Positions 34,301 through 45,098 of a DNA stretch of 64,000 nucleotides are shown here, piece after piece. The DNA is taken from assembly GCA_015847255.1 (NCBI GenBank), contig JADLZK010009317.1:62001-126000 (forward strand). Direction: 5' to 3'. The stretch is from Hyparrhenia diplandra. Taxonomy: Eukaryota; Streptophyta; Magnoliopsida; Poales; Poaceae. The notes beneath the pieces are model-generated. The model was not told where the DNA came from. It saw nothing but the letters and a program-made list of their open reading frames with translations, and made no database searches. Within the stretch, counting starts at the first letter, position 1. Each line of letters starts with the position of its first letter. The translations under genes and the position numbers were made by a program.

Positions 34301-34600
34301 GTTCTTCTACAGGCGTGACCCTCGAAGGCGGTTGCCAATAGCCCGACAACGTGGTGTGTCGGCCGTCTCGACTAATGCTCAATTGCGACTTCAACGCTAT
34401 AAAGGCGTGAAATGGGATCAACCGTAACCATTGTCTTCGTGAAGGGGCTGCTTTGTGCGCCTCCATCATCTCGTAGAACGCCTTTTGCGGTTTCCTCGGG
34501 TTCCTCCTCCAATCCTCCATTGAACCGTGCATCGTGAAAATCTGCCATCATATGCGCCATCCCGGCATCGCATCATACTCCTCGAGGAGGGGCCTCACCA
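31400..34600 (-). pseudogene. TNP2-family transposase relic of CACTA element 3
   Basis: This is the enzyme that would cut and join CACTA ends. From the N-terminus on the minus strand: DARFNGGLEEEPEETAK (34500-34550), AFYEMMEAHKA, ALKSQLSISRDG and CPKGCALFRGDLKE (34200-34270). Then VFMRPVWDELQDAWEKWGID and MHDFLYGIFSAWCVHGR (33520-33750), followed by FSSFDKHRQFLPENHEFR (about 33460-33520). Next are VNLRTMKVLGMKSHDFHIW (32920-32975) and frame-shifted SLSRYFGENAK-type sequence (about 32600-32660). A DUF4216-like tail (YYGIVEEIYELNFG, VYIVANIHATQVYYLPW) ends near 31600-31900. Frameshifts are frequent, so no active protein is expected. Confidence 0.85.
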
Positions 34601-35436
34601 CATCCTCTCGATCACGATCGACTTCACCGTGGAAGATCCAGCGGCTATAGTTTGGGGACGAATCCGTTGTTGTAAATATGTTTGCCCATTTCAACATTTC
34701 GATTTGCTTTTTCTTGTTCTTACATTTCTTTGCGGGGACGCGGCATCGAATAGACCCTTTAGCGGCTGGGCCAAATGCATGCTCGGGGAAAGCATCGGTC
34801 CCCTAACCCATTCAAGGCTCTTACTTGCGAAGCCGGTGTACATCCACTCACGGTTATCCATCCTCTGTCATACGCCCATGTCGGCCGAGCCATATAACCC
34901 GGCAATTGCATCTACACGGCGTTCCTACCATCTAATAGGTGAGGGATAGGTCCTAATCCATCTCGAGGATGCGTAGACAAGGTTAGCATCCATGCTTTCG
35001 GCCCGTCAGAGGCGGAATTTGGCGGCACCTCAGCTTTTCTCCCGATACACGTCCGGCGGGGAGAGTGTGTATCCAGGAGAACAAGGGGAGGTCTTTGCCC
35101 GAAAATCCGGCTCGGGCCGGGACTGAGCATGGATGCTAACCCATCTACGCATCCACGGGTTGTCCAAAAGCGTGGACAATCCGAAAGCAGTCACGGCGGT
35201 TGATATATACGCAGTCGCATACCCACGCTGTATCTCTTTCGGACGGGGAGAGACGCCCTAAGCGGGTCGCGCTATGTAAAAAAAACTACAAGGGCGGGGC
35301 GGAGGTGATTAATACCTACGGTGTCGGTGGAACCAGCGGTGCAGCAAGACACGCAGCGCCCACGAGGACGATCGGGGTCGCCGAGTCCCTCCCACAGGTC
35401 CTCCTACAAAATAAGGGCAAAAAATAGTTAGTGTCG

Positions 35437-35800
35437 ACTCAAAATTTCGGCAGCACCTCCCTTGCACGGGGAGGTTCCCAAAACACTGCAAAAAAACATG
35501 GCACGAAGGCCAACAACCACATGCATATACCAAATTTGGGCACGAAGGCCACCAACCACCAATATGGGCACGAAGGCCACCAACCAACAATATGGGCACG
35601 AAGGCCACCAACCACATACATATACAATTACTAGTAACCCTACAACTACTACTAACAACTACTTAACTACTAACACTACTAATACTAAGAGGTACTTAAC
35701 TACTTACTAACTACTACTACTAACCCTACAACTAACACTACTAACTACTAGTACTAACAACTACTAACCAATACTACTAACCACTACTAGAAGGGTAGGG
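35437..35800. repeat. Tandem repeats: 29-bp unit and ACTACTAA microsatellite
   Basis: A unit built on ATGGGCACGAAGGCCACCAA is repeated about four times (35495-35615) and is followed by (ACTACTAAC)n at 35630-35790. It lies in CACTA element 3. Unit spacing and lack of unique spacers exclude a CRISPR. Confidence 0.85.
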
Positions 35801-35904
35801 CTTACCTTGGCGCAGCGGGAACGGGAAGAACAGCGGTGGCGGTGAGCGGCGTGGATCACAGTGGATCCAAGCAGCGAAGACGAAGAACGGCGACCGGTGC
35901 GAGG

Positions 35905-36035
35905 CACTTTCTTCTTCCTCCTCCCCTTCCTCTTTTTCCTCCTCTTCTTCCTCTTCTTCCCTCCTTCTCTTCTTCCCTTCCTTCCCTTTCCCTTCCTTCC
36001 CTTCCCTTCCCTTCCTCTTCTTCCCTTCCTTCCTA
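35905..36035. repeat. Polypyrimidine tract
   Basis: About 130 bases of almost pure C/T (CTTCCTCCTCC, CCCTTCCTTCC). Its purine complement is on the minus strand and could be leader sequence of the GC-rich block beside it. Confidence 0.85.
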
Positions 36036-36479
36036 ACTCTGCCGCGAGAAGGGGCGGGCCGAGGCTGCCCGGCGGCGTTGCTTTGGCCGCGCGCCAGCTG
36101 GCGGATTGCGGTGGCTGGTAGCGAGGGCCCGTACAGGCGAGGATCCCTTCGGGAAGGCAGCTGGCGACGCCGCCCGGCTTCGCCCGCGGCGGGGATCTGG
36201 CCGGCGGGCGGGCTCGGCAGCGAAGCCTTCCGCCCGGCTTTGGCGGGGGAGATCGGTGGTGGGGAGGGTCAGCCCGTGCTGGGGCGGGGCCGGATCCGGC
36301 GGAGGGGCGCGGGGCGGGGTCCGGGGAGGCGGGGGATGCCGGTAGGCGGCGACGGGCGTGGGCGGGCGTGGGAGGAGGAGAAATGAATGAGTGAAGCGGG
36401 TCCCGGCCCCTGATATTTAAGTGGCTTTGCCGAGTCTTAGGGAAAACCGGCTTTCGGCAAAGAAACCTTTTAAAAAAAA

Positions 36480-37500
36480 ACACTTTCCGGAGTGCCCAGC
36501 GTCTAGGCACTCGGCAAAACACAGTTGGTGGAGTGCCCCAATTGGCACTCGGCAAATAATTTTTTTGTTTTTCGTCCCATATTTTTTGTGTGGCATAAGT
36601 ACAGTAGTTACATGTCATGTGGAAAATTTAGGACAATTTGAAGTTGTTTTGCTATATTTCATGAATTATTTCTATTTCCTTGCATTTTTGGACCACTCCA
36701 AATTTGAGCTGACTACATGAAATAATGGAATAAGCTCATTCGAAAAATGTTATTCATGATGTTTGGCGTATGTTTAGGCTCAATCAGGGGACTTCCTTGA
36801 AATTAGAACATTTATGTGTCAGAACATGACGAGTTACATGCGGGGAAAAGTGTTTTTTAAATTCTATAAAATCAAGCGAAGTTTTAAAATATGAAACTTG
36901 GCGAGGTGTCTTGTCATCTCATGAGGAGGCTGTGGAAAAATTTGAAAAAGTTTCGAGCAAGTCATTCCACACTTCGGATGTGGAGATGTTCCGTTTTAGG
37001 CATCCCACGCCAAAACTTGCTCAAAACATTTTCAAATTTTTTCCACGGGACTCTCATGAGTTGACAAGACACCTCAAGTTTTCGCGGATTTTAAACTTCG
37101 CTTGGATTTTATAGAATTTAAAACACTTTTCCCCGCATGTAACTCGTCATGTTCAATACACATAAATGTTCTTAATTTCGCATGAGTCCTCGATTGAGCC
37201 TAAACATACGCCAAACATCATGAATAACATTTTTTCAAATGAGCGCATTCCATTATTTCATGTAGCTGTAGCTCAAATTTGGAGTGGTTCAAAAAATGCA
37301 AGGAAATAAAAATAATTCATGAAATATAGCAAAACAACTTCAAATTGTCCTAAATTTTCCACATGACATGTAACTATCGCATTCTATGCCACACAAAAAT
37401 ATGGGACAAAAAACAAAAAATTAATAGTTTGCCGAAGTGCTGGGGCACTCCAAGAACCGTGTTCTTTGCCGAAGTGCCTGGACGCCTGGGCGGCACTTCG
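36480..37500. repeat. Long inverted repeat (about 1 kb hairpin) in CACTA element 3
   Basis: The left arm (about 36480-36985) is the near-exact reverse complement of the right arm (about 37000-37500). Landmarks pair in mirror order: CATATTTTTTGTGTGGCATA with TATGCCACACAAAAATATG; TTACATGTCATGTGGAAAA with TTTTCCACATGACATGTAA; CATGAATAACATT with its reverse; TTACATGCGGGGAAAAGTG with CACTTTTCCCCGCATGTAA. The centre is near 36990. A transcript through it would fold into a long double-stranded stem. Confidence 0.9.
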
Positions 37501-37799
37501 CAAAGGGTGCCTAGTTTGCCGAAAGTGTTTGACGTTGGACACGGCAAAGTTGACGGACAACGGGCCGTTTGGCTCTTTTATGATTTGCCGAAAGTGTTTT
37601 ATTTTGTTGAGGACTAAGCACACGGCAAAAACATGATTTGCCGAGTGTTGAACGTCGCCGACGATTGTTCTACTCGGCAAAGAAGCCTTTGCCGAAGTGC
37701 GTTTTGGCTCTCGCAAAGATCCTTCTTGCCGAAAGTGCCCGACTTTTGCCACTTCGGCAAAAGTATTTTGCACTCGCAAAGAAGCGGATTCCTGTAGTG

Positions 37800-39776
37800 T
37801 GAACTGATAATCTGCACGGGGATGCGTTCTTCGCGGATCGCGGATGCGCCACGACAAGATCCAACCAACTAACAACGATCTCGACCAGTGTGGGGACGGG
37901 TCCACTACGCGGATCCGGTGCCGCTATGGGACCCGACCTAGTGGCTTAGATGGCCAGCTTCACCACCACCTTCTCCTTCAACATATCTCGAGATGAGGCG
38001 GCATCGGCATCGGCGCGGCTGGCGGCGACGGGCTGGCTTTCTTCCTCGCGTCTCCCGGGTCCGGTGTCCCCCCCAACGGCAGCGACGGTGGCGCCTTTGG
38101 TCTCCTCCCCCAGGATCCCAGGTACTGGACCAGCAGTACCACCGGTGATGATAGAAGGATCACCGCAGTCGAGTTTGACACCTTTCAGAATCTGCAATAC
38201 TACGATCCAAGCAACGACCATATTGGAATCGACATCAATAACCTCGTCTCCACGGAATACACCAACACCACTTGGCCCAACACCCTGAAGTCCAATTTCA
38301 CCAAGATGGCCACTGTGAGCTACGACAATGCCACTCAGTTGTTAGCCGTCCATATCAAGATCGGTGATAAACTGTACAACGTCAGCATGTCAGTTGACCT
38401 GAGGAACTACCTGCCAGAGTATGTCGCCGTGGGCTTCTCAGCGGCGACTGGTTCGCTAAGCGAGATCAACCAGATATTATCATGGTCATTCAGCTCCACT
38501 CTGGAACCCAAGGAGCAAAAGCAACCCCAGAATAGTACCATTTTGCTGGTCTCTGTGCTAGTGCCTCTTCTGTTTCTGTTGGCATGTGTAGCCGTGTGCT
38601 TGGTTCTATGGCAGAAACACAAGAGAAGAAGATCCAGAGAAAGCGGCGATAGCGACAATGAAGAGCAAGATATTGTTGTCGGAATGGCTGCTAGCGGCCC
38701 CAGGCGGTACACATACCGCGAGCTGGCTGCTGCCACCAACAACTTCGCCGAGGATAACAAGCTTGGTCGCGGTGGCTTCGGAAGCGTCTATCGGGGTATG
38801 CTCGCCGTTTCGGTGAACAATGCCCGGTGGCGATCAAGATGTTGTCGTCGGAGTCATCTGAGCAGGGGAGGAAGGAGTTCGAGGCGGAGGTGAGGATTAT
38901 CAGCCGGCTGAAGCATCGGAACCTTGTGCAGCTCTTGGGTTGGTGCGATAGTCGTCGCAACGGCCTCCTGCTTGTCTACGAGCTGGTGGCTAAAGGCAGC
39001 CTCGACAAGCATCTCCATAGCAGCGACATCGAGAGCTTTCTAACGTGGCCTCAAAGGTACCAGATCATCCTTGGCTTGGGATCCGCGCTGCGGTATCTCC
39101 ATCAGGAGTGGGAGCAGTGCGTTGTGCACGGTGACATCAAGCCTAGCAACATCATGCTGGGACGAGTCGCCGGCATCAGGCTCGGCGACCGGCTGGCCCG
39201 GCTGGGCGACCACAGCGCCGCGGTGGCACACCACCCAGGGCGTGATGGGCACTGCAGGATACATCGACCGGAGTTTGTCAACACGCACCACCCGAGCTCC
39301 TACTCCGGCGTCTACAGCTTCGGCGTTGTCCTCCTCGAGATCGTCTCCGGCCGATGCCCGTGATCCTACTGGAAGGAGGCGCACACTTCATCCTTGTCAA
39401 GTGGATGTGGAGTCTCTATGGCCAGAATGCAATCCTAGATGCGGCTGACGAACGTCTGAGGGCCGGTAACGAGGTCGACGATAGGTGCATGGAGAGAGTG
39501 CTCGTCGTCGGGCTGTGGTGCGCTCACCCTGACCAGAGCGAGCGGCCATCCATTGCGCAGGCCATGAATGTCTTGCAGTCTGAGGATGCCAGACTTCCGG
39601 AGCTCACGCCACAGATGTACAGGATGGTGTCGGAGTTGGCCGTCACTGGACGTGCTATCAGCGCCTTGTTCGTACAGAGCTCCTCTTCCACGACCACGAC
39701 AACCGGCGGCCACTCCAAGGTCTCTTCCGAGTCAGCGTCCTCAGCTTTGCTCCAGGATTCAAAAGAATTAGCTTAA
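37800..39776 (+). pseudogene. LecRK 1, main body: lectin domain, membrane segment, kinase
   Basis: After the CACTA the lectin domain resumes in broken frames (GDAFFAD, DLDQCGDGS, YADPVPLWDP, MASFTTTFSFNI at 37950). A cleaner stretch follows: TAVEFDTFQNLQYYDPSND, HIGIDINNLVST, EYVAVGFSAATGS and ILSWSFSSTL, ending near 38510. A membrane segment (ILLVSVLVPLLFLLACVAV) is at 38540-38612. The kinase has YTYRELAAATNNF, the P-loop GRGGFGSVY (38765-38791), VAIKML, HGDIKPSN in the catalytic loop (39127-39150) and YSFGVVLLEIVSG. The DFG segment is lost to indels (GIRLGDRLARL), and frameshifts occur near 38810 and 39362. The C-terminus SKELA ends at 39776. Ancestral domain order is complete; the present copy cannot make an active kinase. 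Confidence 0.9.
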
Positions 39777-39967
39777 TTTTGTAGAACAGTTTTTTTTCAT
39801 ACTACTCGGAGTAGTTACTCCCTCATGTGTGTCTTGTCTAATTGGATTAGCAAAGGCTAACCGAGCACCTACCAATCCCGCTAGCCTCGGTAGGGAGTAT
39901 GTGTAGTGAAGGAATGGTTTCTGTAATGGCCGTTGTACCTTACAGTATCTTGTACTTTGTGTGGATC

Positions 39968-39973
39968 AATAAA
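39968..39973 (+). terminator. Poly(A) signal of LecRK 1
   Basis: AATAAA about 190 bp after the LecRK 1 stop, preceded by a TTGTA-rich near-upstream region (39930-39955), as in plant 3' ends. Confidence 0.6.
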
Positions 39974-39979
39974 GTGCAA

Positions 39980-40377
39980 TGTATCTGGTATGGTTACTTA
40001 AGAAAGCAGGTACAATAATACACCTCATATTGTCTCATAGCTAAGACACATCAGCAAATATGTCCAGGTGAAGGAGAGAGAATAGAGGAGAAAGGAGTTG
40101 TTGGTCGACGCATCCGGGGCATGAGCGCTTGCACAGCTCCATGAAGGGCCTGCCACCACCTGTGCTCCCGTGTGGCTGACTCCTCCCGTCTGCGCAGCAG
40201 TAGGCATCGTCCGCCTGATCATGCACCCGCCTCTTCACCACGCTGCGAGAGTCGTCGTCCCCGTGGCGGCGCGCTGCGCGCGACAAATTCCTGAGTTCAA
40301 CGGCACCGCGACGGACCGGAACAGCTACGCGAACACCCACTGCAATCAAGAATCAACCACAAGAATCAACGGCACCT
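39980..40377. other. Intergenic, no gene seen
   Basis: Mixed composition. The open frames on both strands show no known domain. Confidence 0.4.
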
Positions 40378-40500
40378 CTCGTTTTAAAATTGTAGGAACC
40401 CACGAATGACGGCCAGACGCGGCCGGCATCTCGCGTTTTAAAATTGCACGCACCGTGAATTACGGCCAGCCAGACGCGGCCGGAATGTCTCGTTAAAATT
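40378..40500. repeat. Tandem repeat of about 60 bp, two units and a partial
   Basis: Units begin CTCG(CG)TTTTAAAATTG, contain GACGGCCAG or TACGGCCAGC and end GACGCGGCCGG. A third partial unit (CTCGTTAAAATTG) runs into the MITE. Confidence 0.8.
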
Positions 40501-40503
40501 GTA

Positions 40504-40735
40504 CTCCTTCCTCCCTCCCATAAATAAAAGTCTGTCTTTCATTGTCTGACCGTTCATCTTATTCAACAAATTTTAAGAAATTATAGTTATTTTGTTATGA
40601 CTTATTTTATTGTTAGAGATACTTTCATAATGATTTATTTGTTTTATTATTTGTATAAAAAATTTAGATAAAATGAATGGTCAAACAAAAATTGTTAAAA
40701 GTCAAAATGGACTTATATTTGTGGGATGGAAGGAG
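40504..40735. mobile_element. Stowaway-like MITE, complete
   Basis: 232 bp between TA dinucleotides (40502-40503 and 40736-40737). Inverted ends are CTCCTTCCTCCCTCCCA..AAATA / TATTTGTGGGATGGAAGGAG. No coding capacity. The ends and TA target fit Tc1/mariner-derived Stowaway elements of grasses. Confidence 0.88.
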
Positions 40736-40737
40736 TA

Positions 40738-42900
40738 TGGTTAAAAAGCTTATCTCCTGAGTTTGTTTGGCTTCCAGTGAGTATATATGCAAAAAAAAAT
40801 TTCACTAAAACGTGAATTTGGATTTGAGATTTATCATGGAATAGCTCTACTATACTAGTAGATTTGAGATCAACCGTGATACCATTGGGCCACAAAATAA
40901 CCCCAGATCCACACAAGGCCAAATTTGTTAGAATGACCTAACTTCTTCACATAGGTCCCACTCCCACGTGTCAGTGTTAAGTAAGAAGCTTATTCCGGCC
41001 TTCTTCCTCCCTCGCGGCTTGGCGGGCGCGCTGCGGACACCAAATGGAGAACGGCAGCCACAACCAGGCGCGGCCACGACTGAGCTCAGACAGCTAGAGC
41101 TCCACCTCCCAAGCTTGCTGCCCCAGCAGTTGTCGAGCCCCCAATCTGCCATCTACCTCTATTGTGCCCGGATGTTGCTGGCTGTGAGGTGGTGGGCGAT
41201 CCCGATGGTAGCAGAGGTCATCACCTCGCTCCCTGTCCGTGAGGTGGAGGAGGATCCGATGGTGGCGGAGGTCGTCGCCTCGCTCCCTGTCCTCCAGCCT
41301 ACCGAGGCATCGGAGCCACTGCCTCCCGTGCTTACTGCCCCCATTGTGCACGATTCGCCCGTGTATAGTTGTGGGTCACCGCGACACGGATGGGCTGGCG
41401 TCGGCTTTGGAGTCCTTCACCGGCGCCTTAAGTGTCGCTTGTGCAGCCGCTTATTGCATCACCACCTAGGTTGTGCGTCACCAAGGACCCCAAATTGAGT
41501 TGATGATGATGGCGATTTCACCCCAAAGCGCTGGCCTTTCGCCTTCCACTAAGAGCAAGTTTAGATAGCAGAAGCCGAACGCCTAGGTAAGAAAGGTGCT
41601 CATGAAAAAGCTCAGAATTGAGGTCGAGCTGAGAAGCTTGATGAGGGGTCCTTTGAGGAGTTTCAGCATGCGATGCTGCTCGATGTAAGACGGGAACCAT
41701 GGGTTTTTGGGGGAGACACCATCTTCGTGGTCCGGCGATGGACGTCGAATAGGGCAAGCATCTCTCGCTTTGCCTTGTTGTATTTCGGTCGCTATTTATA
41801 GTGTTGTATAGTGCTTAAAAGGTGTTGCAGTTCTTGTAGCTAGGCTCTTGCTCTAGTTTGTTTGTCGACATCTCTATCTGGGTCTGCATGCTCTTTGTCC
41901 GCCCGGTATGTCGTGGAACAGGCGTAAGTTGTCGATACTATTAATAAAAAAAGGCGAAGACCGGATCTTAAAAACAATAGTAGTCTCTGGCGCATACATA
42001 CATGTACAAAGTTTGTCCATATCTGGCGTATGAGTGTATGCGTCAACACAATTGGGGCGTATCTACTACACCTATATGGGAAACCCCAGTAGGGGATTTC
42101 TCTTCACATGCAGGTAGGACACGTCGGCGCTTTTTCCGTTTCCGTTCCCGTTCGCTGTCCGCCGCCGACCATCCTCCTCCCCCCGTCCACCAAAGCAGCG
42201 AATTTCAGTTACCTCCATCGTTCATCCGCCAGCGCCGGCCACCGCAATTCCTCAACCCCTCGCCTCCTCCACCTCCACCCTTTTCGGCATCCACCGTTCT
42301 CAAAATTAAAGGCCTGTTAAGTAGCGTTCTCTTATATATGTTTTGATCGTCGCCGGGCCACGTAGTCGGCAATAATAGGTCGGCAAGCTGGTCCAAAGGC
42401 GGCGGATCCTCCGAGCCGGTGGAGGGCGCCCGACACCTCCATGCGCCGCCCGGTTTCGGCGAAACGCGCCACGCTCGTCGCGTTACCGCGGCCGCTCCCT
42501 CTCATGCGCCGCGTGAAGCCACGCCCGTCCGCGGCCTCTTCCGACCTGCACGTGCGCGTGGAGCATGCCGCCGTAGCTTTGTCAGGGATCCGACTTCCGC
42601 ACCACCACGGATCTCCCTCCACGAGGGTTGCGCGGATCTCCTCCCCGCCACGCCTTTCTTTGTTCAGCCAGATGTCGCCGCTTTGATCGGTTTCGTTCTC
42701 TCAACCAGGCCTCTAATATTGTCCATCTCCTATTCGTATGTGTGTTGTGGACTAGAATCCGGTGTTCTTGGGGAACATGGGTGTTGATCTGGTGCGGCAA
42801 GGCTGAGATGAGAAGCCAGGCAAGGGAGGAAAAGGTGAGGTGAGAAAAGAATGTTTGGCTGACTGAAAATCCTAAATTCCTTACTCTGTTAATTTATCAG
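40738..42900. other. Intergenic with an unrecognised ORF
   Basis: A 176-codon plus-strand frame at 40968-41498 is open. It contains two near-repeats, MVAEVITSLPVREVEED and MVAEVVASLPVLQPTE. I do not recognise it, and the repeat is a DNA-level duplication in GC-rich sequence. 42100-42700 is also GC-rich and leader-like. No TE domain or host gene could be named. Confidence 0.3.
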
Positions 42901-43064
42901 ATATTCAGATAAGGCTGCGGTGCTACTGAAATTAGTTTTTGCCTTGGTAATATAGTGGATTGGGAAGTGCTAGGTTCATGATTAGAACAAGGCATGTGAG
43001 TGTGCAGTGAAGAAATTATCTCATTTCAGATGAGGAAGCTGACAGTCTTGACTTCTGCACATTT

Positions 43065-43097
43065 CACATGAGAAGCCAGGGAGGAAAAAGGTGAGGT
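43065..43097. repeat. Second copy of a short direct repeat
   Basis: ATGAGAAGCCAGGGAGGAAA followed by AAGGTGAGG repeats, with minor gaps, the segment at 42807-42840. The stretch between (42841-43064) has no gene. Confidence 0.6.
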
Positions 43098-43240
43098 TCA
43101 GCGTAGTAATAAATGTACTTTTTATTTCTGATATGCACATTTCAGATTCAGCGTGGGGAGAAGATCTTGACTTCTGCAAGGAAGACTTGAGGGGGGATAA
43201 AAAGACAGATATCTGCCTATCTGCATTTGTGCTGTTGTGC

Positions 43241-43265
43241 AAAAAAAAAAAAAAAAAAAAAAAAA
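43241..43265. repeat. Poly(A) run of 25 bases
   Basis: An uninterrupted A run. No retroposed coding sequence was recognised to its left, so it may be a plain homopolymer or the tail of a decayed retroposon on the plus strand. Confidence 0.9.
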
Positions 43266-43316
43266 TGAAGGTTAGAATGAAATTTATCATCTCATCTCTT
43301 CAGTACATGCAGCAGC

Positions 43317-44447
43317 GGATATTTTATGAAATTTAACCTTTTTAAAAAAAAATTCAAATCTATCCTCGTTTGAAAATATTTGTGCGTCATATCCTTTTGG
43401 TCGCGCCCGGCTTGGTGGGCGCGATATTTTGTTGTATCGCGCCGCCGCGCATGTGGCGCGATATTTACACTGTGTCGCGACAGCGTCCCCTCCACGCTGG
43501 CTTCTGGAGTTGACCGGTCTTTGGCGTGGCTGAGCATGGGGCCCGCCACGTCGCGCCACTGCATGCGTGGATTGCGTGGAGAGAGGTGAAGATGGGCATC
43601 TGGGCACGAGCCACGAGACCTCATGCATGCATGGTGCATGATAAAGGGAGCAGTAGGCCCCTGTCCTGTCTTGGCAAGGAGATTGGCAAGAGCATGCGCA
43701 GTCCTAGACTACCAGTACTCCCCTTCAATGCTTGGTTCAAACACACACCGTATGAACCCCGTGTGAACGATAATTGGAGGCCGGGAGGGATGGTCTGCAA
43801 CACTTGAACACCATGTGAACACTTGAACGAAGTCGTCGTGGGCCGGGCTGGTTTGGGTCCACAACACAACCTGCCCCTGTCGGTGACCTTGAACCGTGTG
43901 AACCGGGTTCACTTCAGGGCTGCCGTGCCCCACTCTCAGACTACTGCTACTACTGCTCCTCTCTCTCTCCCAAGCGTGCCGTCCAACTTCCAACGCCAAT
44001 GAATGCCCCTCGGTTCGGGAGTGTGTGGGTGATAGGTCATATAAAAGGAGTGTGCCAATTCAAATCAGGGAGAGGGTCCAGGAATCTGAAATAGTGGAAT
44101 CCCTGCCAATCCCCGTTTACTGCCATAGCACGGCCGCGCACAAAGGCTGCGCCGCGTGCCGCATTTGTGCTTCCATACTGCATGCGCATGCACTACTGTT
44201 CACGGGCCTGTCGCGCCGCATGCACTGGGCGGCGTGGCGGGCCCCATGCTCGACCACGCCAAAGACCGGTCAACCCGGGGAGCTGCGTGGAGGGGCGCGT
44301 CACGCTACATGCGGTGGCGCGACACGGTGTAAATATCGCGCCACCAACCGTGGCCGCGATCAAAAGGGATATGGCGTACAAATATTTTCAAACCAGGGTT
44401 AGATTTGAAATTTTTTTTTTTAAAAAGGTTAAATTTCATAAAAATCC
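43317..44447. mobile_element. MULE 2: long-TIR Mutator-like element, non-autonomous
   Basis: 1,131 bp with long terminal inverted repeats of roughly 230-260 bp. The left arm has GGATATTTTATGAAATTTAACC, GGTCGCGCCCGG, GGCGCGATATTTACAC and TTGACCGGTCTTTGGCGTGG; the right arm carries the reverse of each in mirror order up to GGTTAAATTTCATAAAAATCC. The flanks TGCAGCAGC (43308-43316) and TGCAGCGAC (44448-44456) agree at 7 of 9 positions, an aged 9-bp TSD. The interior (43600-44180) has no transposase and no recognised gene piece. Confidence 0.85.
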
Positions 44448-44729
44448 TGCAGCGACAACGGTACGCGGCTGGCTTTCAGTTCAAGCGAACAACACACTGT
44501 GAATTCTGTCGATGATAAACTTATGTGACACAACAAGTAGAAATCATATTGTCTTATTGTCTGTTATATATCGAATTTGTTAACACAACATGTTCTCTAT
44601 AGATGAATAGTTTGTGAAATCAGTAGCTAATGAAGAAATTCCTCATGTCCTGTCGTCCTCCTCTTAATCAAAGAGAACAATTCCATTTAGCTACCATTCA
44701 ATTCAATATTCAATTTACGGACCACAACC

Positions 44730-45098
44730 TCCAACCTACCACGCTCATGCTCCGAGTGCAGCAGCTGGAGACAGAGGTGCCACTGGTAGAGAAACAGTCC
44801 TACCAGAGAGACTTCCTGTATGTTGCTTCAAACAGGGGTGGGTTCAATATCAAATGCACATTTATCTTCTGCTGCTTATCCTTCACAACTTCACTACTTC
44901 TCATTTTTTAGAAAAAAAAAAAGCTGCTGTTTCACCTCATTTGTAAAAGCCATAATTTTTTTCCTCTTTGCAGGTGTCAATTGGCATTCAAATCCAAGGT
45001 TGGACCATAGGGTTGACACAAGAGGTGAGACGCCTCGCTTCATCATGGACTCAATGAGGCAGTGTCGTGGACCACCCAAACTCTTCATGCTGCAGTGA
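44730..45098 (+). pseudogene. SCAR/WAVE-like gene fragment, two exons
   Basis: SCAR/WAVE proteins activate the ARP2/3 complex to nucleate actin. Exon 1 (to 44837) encodes LRVQQLETEVPLVEK and YVASNRG. The intron (44838-44973) has a GT start and a T-rich tract ending TTTGCAG. Exon 2 (44974-45098) encodes GVNWHSNPRLDHRV and TPRFIMDSMRQCRGPPKLFML before TGA. RVQQLE, the WH.N motif and PRF.MDS...CRGPP mark the SCAR homology domain of plant family members. The two exons join in frame across the intron. The N-terminal end and everything after the SHD (Pro-rich part, WH2/acidic end) are absent. It is a captured piece or a decayed gene; no TE borders could be placed around it. Confidence 0.78.

Larger units (their letters stand above)
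28032..37799 (-). mobile_element. CACTA element 3, 9.8 kb, with degenerate TNP2 transposase, inserted in LecRK 1
   Basis: Ends are CACTACAGGAATC... and ...GGATTCCTGTAGTG, a perfect 13-bp terminal inverted repeat flanked by TGA on both sides (28029-28031 and 37800-37802). Both subterminal regions are dense in TTTGCCGAGTGCC / CTTTCGGCAAA words (28070-28500, 36420-36560, 37430-37790). The interior has a TNP2-like transposase on the minus strand (about 31400-34600), a GC-rich second region (29.2-31.2 kb) and a long inverted repeat (about 36480-37500). The element lies between the signal-peptide half and the lectin-kinase half of one LecRK gene. Confidence 0.95.

Noticed and set aside
35495..35615. 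Regular 29-bp repeats suggesting a CRISPR-like array
   Set aside because: The units are directly adjacent with no unique spacers, lie in a plant CACTA, and continue into a trinucleotide microsatellite.
35764..36618. Minus-strand 284-codon Lys/Arg/Pro-rich frame
   Set aside because: It is the translation of a polypyrimidine tract and subterminal repeats of CACTA element 3. Low complexity, no domain.
40968..41498. 176-codon frame as a new gene
   Set aside because: No recognisable domain. Its internal repeat is a DNA duplication, with no codon pattern or splice support.
43241..43265. Poly(A) tail of a processed pseudogene
   Set aside because: No coding similarity in the sequence to its left and no matching TSD could be found.
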